Origin: Clostridium sp. Marseille-P2415
GTDB lineage: Bacteria > Bacillota > Clostridia > Lachnospirales > Lachnospiraceae
DNA length: 33,192 bases
Reading direction: 5' to 3'
Assembly: GCF_900155545.1 (NCBI RefSeq)
Contig: NZ_LT732526.1
Span: 3,072,931 to 3,106,122 of the forward strand
Shown here: one piece after another, positions 31,202 through 33,192 of the stretch
Position numbering within the stretch: position 1 is the stretch's first letter
How the letters are laid out: each line of letters begins with the position of its first letter
Program-made: the position numbers and the translations under genes
Notes under the pieces: generated by a model
The model's input: only the letters and a program-made list of their open reading frames with translations
What the model was told of the DNA's origin: nothing
The model's database searches: none

Positions 31202-32059
31202 TTAACCAATGATATTTAGATTTTTTAAGGATAAGTCGAGAATCGGCGCGGAGTGGGTCAATGCCCCGCAGGAAATATAATCCACCCCGATTTCCATCAG
31301 CTCTGCAATCCGTTCCTCCGTTACATTGCCTGAGCATTCTGTCTCCGCTTTATTCCCGATCAGTTCTACCGCCCGGCGCATGTTTGCGGCGTCCATATTA
31401 TCCAGCATGATGATATCGGCACCTGCTTCCAGAGCTTCTTTTACCATTTCCAGATTTTCCACCTCAACCTCAATTTTACGGACGAAAGGAGCATATTCTC
31501 TGGCTGACCGGACCGCATTTTTCACTCCTCCTGCTGCCGCGATATGATTATCCTTTAGAAGAATTCCATCGGAAAGGTTATAGCGGTGATTATATCCCCC
31601 GCCTGCTTTTACTGCATATTTTTCAAAAATCCTCATATTCGGAGTGGTTTTCCGGGTATCCAGCAATTTCGTCTTGCTGCCTTTGAGTCTGTCAGAAATC
31701 CTGTGGGTATAAGTAGCGATTCCGCTCATTCTCTGCAGATAATTTAATGCGGTTCTCTCTCCGGATAACAGCGCCCTCGCATCTGCCGTAAGCTCTGCAA
31801 GAAGTTCTCCTTTTGAAACCTGATCCCCATCCGAAGCATAAGCCTGCATGGTGGCAGACGGGTCCAGGAGAAGGAACACACGGTAAAATATGTCCAGCCC
31901 TGCTATCACTCCATCCTGCTTACATAAAAGTTCCACACGCCCGGTTTTCTTATCGTGAAGTATGGCATTGGTCGTGACATCTTCACTGGTTATATCTTCC
32001 CGCAATGCCTGCAATAATAAATCATCCACATTTAAACTGAAGGTTATTTGGTTGTTCAT
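31202..32059 (-). CDS. nadC: Nicotinate-nucleotide pyrophosphorylase (quinolinate phosphoribosyltransferase)
   Basis: 285-aa cytoplasmic enzyme converting quinolinate and PRPP to nicotinate mononucleotide, CO2 and pyrophosphate in de novo NAD synthesis. Conserved segments are EDITSEDVTTNAI near the N-terminus, LSGERTALNYLQRMSGIAT (about 98-116), DTRKTTPNMR (133-142), KYAVKAGGGYNHR, LLKDNHI (167-173), EVEVENLEM, DIIMLDNM and the late DYISCGALTHSAP. Length is normal for the family. The start overlaps the end of nadB by 38 bases, so the genes are co-transcribed and coupled. Confidence 0.97.
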   Translation of the reverse strand: MNNQITFSLNVDDLLLQALREDITSEDVTTNAILHDKKTGRVELLCKQDGVIAGLDIFYRVFLLLDPSATMQAYASDGDQVSKGELLAELTADARALLSGERTALNYLQRMSGIATYTHRISDRLKGSKTKLLDTRKTTPNMRIFEKYAVKAGGGYNHRYNLSDGILLKDNHIAAAGGVKNAVRSAREYAPFVRKIEVEVENLEMVKEALEAGADIIMLDNMDAANMRRAVELIGNKAETECSGNVTEERIAELMEIGVDYISCGALTHSAPILDLSLKNLNIIG

Positions 32060-33192
32060 TCCGGTCAGTCCTTTCTATTTCCTTTAATACGGTTTCTCTG
32101 TTCTTCTTTTGTATCTGCTCATAATTCTCATACCCGGATAAATTGATCATGGACGGTATCCATTCGTTCTTTTCATAAGTGGCCGTAATATGCGCTGCCG
32201 CTTCCTTCGCAAATACCAGACTTTCCAGCAGGGAATTGCTGGCCAGGCGGTTTGCACCGTGCACTCCGTTGCAGCTTGTTTCCCCTACCGCATACAGATG
32301 CTCCATGGAGGTTTTACTTTGTAAATCTACCGCAATGCCTCCCATGAAATAGTGCTGGGCCGGCGTAACGGGAATGCATTCCCTGGTCATATCGATCCCT
32401 TCTTCCAGACAGCGTTCATAGATATTCGGAAATCGTTTTCTTATCCTGTCACTGCCTAAATGTACGGCGGAAAGCCATACATGGCTGCTCCCCTCCTCCT
32501 TCATCTGCTGAAGGATTTTCTGCGTCAGAACATCTCTTGGCAGCAGTTCGTCAACGAAGCGCTCCTTTTCCGCATTAAGAAGATAAGCACCCTCCCCCCT
32601 CACAGATTCTGAAATCAGGAACCGCCTTCCGGGCTTTGAAGAATAAAGCGTAGTCGGATGAATCTGGATATAATTGATATTCTGAACAGGAATTGCATAC
32701 CGGGCCGCCAATGCCAGGGAATCCCCGGTCAGGTGAGGATAATTGGTAGAATTCTTAAATAAGCCGCCTATTCCGCCGGTAGCGAGTACCGTATAGTCAG
32801 CATCCAGCCTCGCAATCCCCCCATCCCCTGACCGGATAATGACTCCGCCACAGCGGTTTTGACTGCAGATCAGGTCAATCATTTCCGTATACTCCATGAC
32901 CGTAATGTTCTTTTTCCTTTTTACCTGCTTAAGCAGCTTACTCGTGATCTCCTGCCCTGTTAAGTCTTTGTGATATACGATTCTCGCAAAGGAATGAGCG
33001 CCTTCTTTGGTGTAACGTAATTTTCCGTCCTTTGTTTCAAATTCTACCCCCAGTGAGATCAAATCTTTAATAATCTCCGGTGATTTCTGTATCATCTGCC
33101 GGACGGATGCCCGGTTATTCTCATAATGTCCGGCCCTCATGGTATCTTCAAAGAAGCTGTTATAATCCTCTTCATTCTTTAAGACACAGATC
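32022..33192 (-). CDS. nadB: L-aspartate oxidase, N-terminus outside the window
   Basis: FAD enzyme oxidising L-aspartate to iminoaspartate, the first step of de novo NAD synthesis; NadA and then NadC follow. The reading frame is open to the right edge (the first visible residues ICVLKNEEDYNSFFEDTMRAGHYEN include the family's DTM-x-AGH region), so about 389 residues are present and the FAD dinucleotide motif near the N-terminus is missing. Visible motifs: LATGGIGGLFKNSTN, IQIHPTTLY, RGEGAYLLN, VGETSCNGVHGANRLASNSLLE. It ends soon after the flavoprotein core, a short form without the long C-terminal helical domain of the E. coli enzyme. Confidence 0.95.
   Translation of the reverse strand, partial: ICVLKNEEDYNSFFEDTMRAGHYENNRASVRQMIQKSPEIIKDLISLGVEFETKDGKLRYTKEGAHSFARIVYHKDLTGQEITSKLLKQVKRKKNITVMEYTEMIDLICSQNRCGGVIIRSGDGGIARLDADYTVLATGGIGGLFKNSTNYPHLTGDSLALAARYAIPVQNINYIQIHPTTLYSSKPGRRFLISESVRGEGAYLLNAEKERFVDELLPRDVLTQKILQQMKEEGSSHVWLSAVHLGSDRIRKRFPNIYERCLEEGIDMTRECIPVTPAQHYFMGGIAVDLQSKTSMEHLYAVGETSCNGVHGANRLASNSLLESLVFAKEAAAHITATYEKNEWIPSMINLSGYENYEQIQKKNRETVLKEIERTDRNEQPNNLQFKCG

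Overview
The window reads as chromosome of an anaerobic low-to-middle-GC Firmicute, most likely a clostridium of the Lachnospiraceae. This is inferred from strong GGAGG ribosome sites, frequent GTG and TTG starts, Spy0128-type pilin domains, an Amadori-type SIS enzyme pair, and a clostridial Tad locus. No rRNA, tRNA or CRISPR array was seen. Almost everything is on the minus strand.

Left part (1-4612). A copper-type P-type ATPase (cut by the window edge) and csoR each have a sigma-A promoter covered by CsoR-like operators. They are followed by an orphan FeoA protein, an unusual WYL regulator fused to a GNAT domain, and a lone tyrosine integrase. Middle-left (4613-9410) is a response regulator, intramembrane-type histidine kinase, ABC ATPase and FtsX/MacB-type permease operon, typical of envelope-stress or peptide-resistance modules.

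Middle (9490-15456). A GNAT enzyme and a VOC protein come first. Then a MocR-type regulator lies divergent from a diaminopimelate-decarboxylase-like enzyme, with a perfect 28-bp palindrome between them. Next are two head-to-head SIS-domain paralogues (FrlB-like deglycases) whose two promoters carry matching operators inside their spacers. A nested hairpin terminator separates this part from the next.

Right part (15505-30961). A long, tightly packed Tad/Flp pilus operon runs leftward: prepilin peptidase, short second pilin, Flp pilin, CpaB, TadZ, TadA, TadB, TadC, a DUF192 protein, a coiled-coil protein with 36-bp tandem repeats, two TadE-like pseudopilins, a TadG-N-like protein, an orphan solute-binding lipoprotein, and a secreted VWA protein with three Spy0128 domains. 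The short second pilin (28940-29101) is 53 codons and easily missed.

The most striking feature is upstream of this operon. Two 34-bp inverted repeats (33/34 identical) at 29835-29868 and 30056-30089 flank a 187-bp AT-rich segment. Each repeat contains a 28-bp site with 11-bp arms around a 6-bp asymmetric core, and a tyrosine recombinase gene ends exactly inside the right-hand site. A plausible sigma-A promoter inside the segment points away from the pilus operon in this copy, and would point into it after inversion. I read this as a phase-variable invertible promoter controlling Tad pili, probably captured in the OFF orientation. The window ends with nadC and a partial nadB (NAD biosynthesis).
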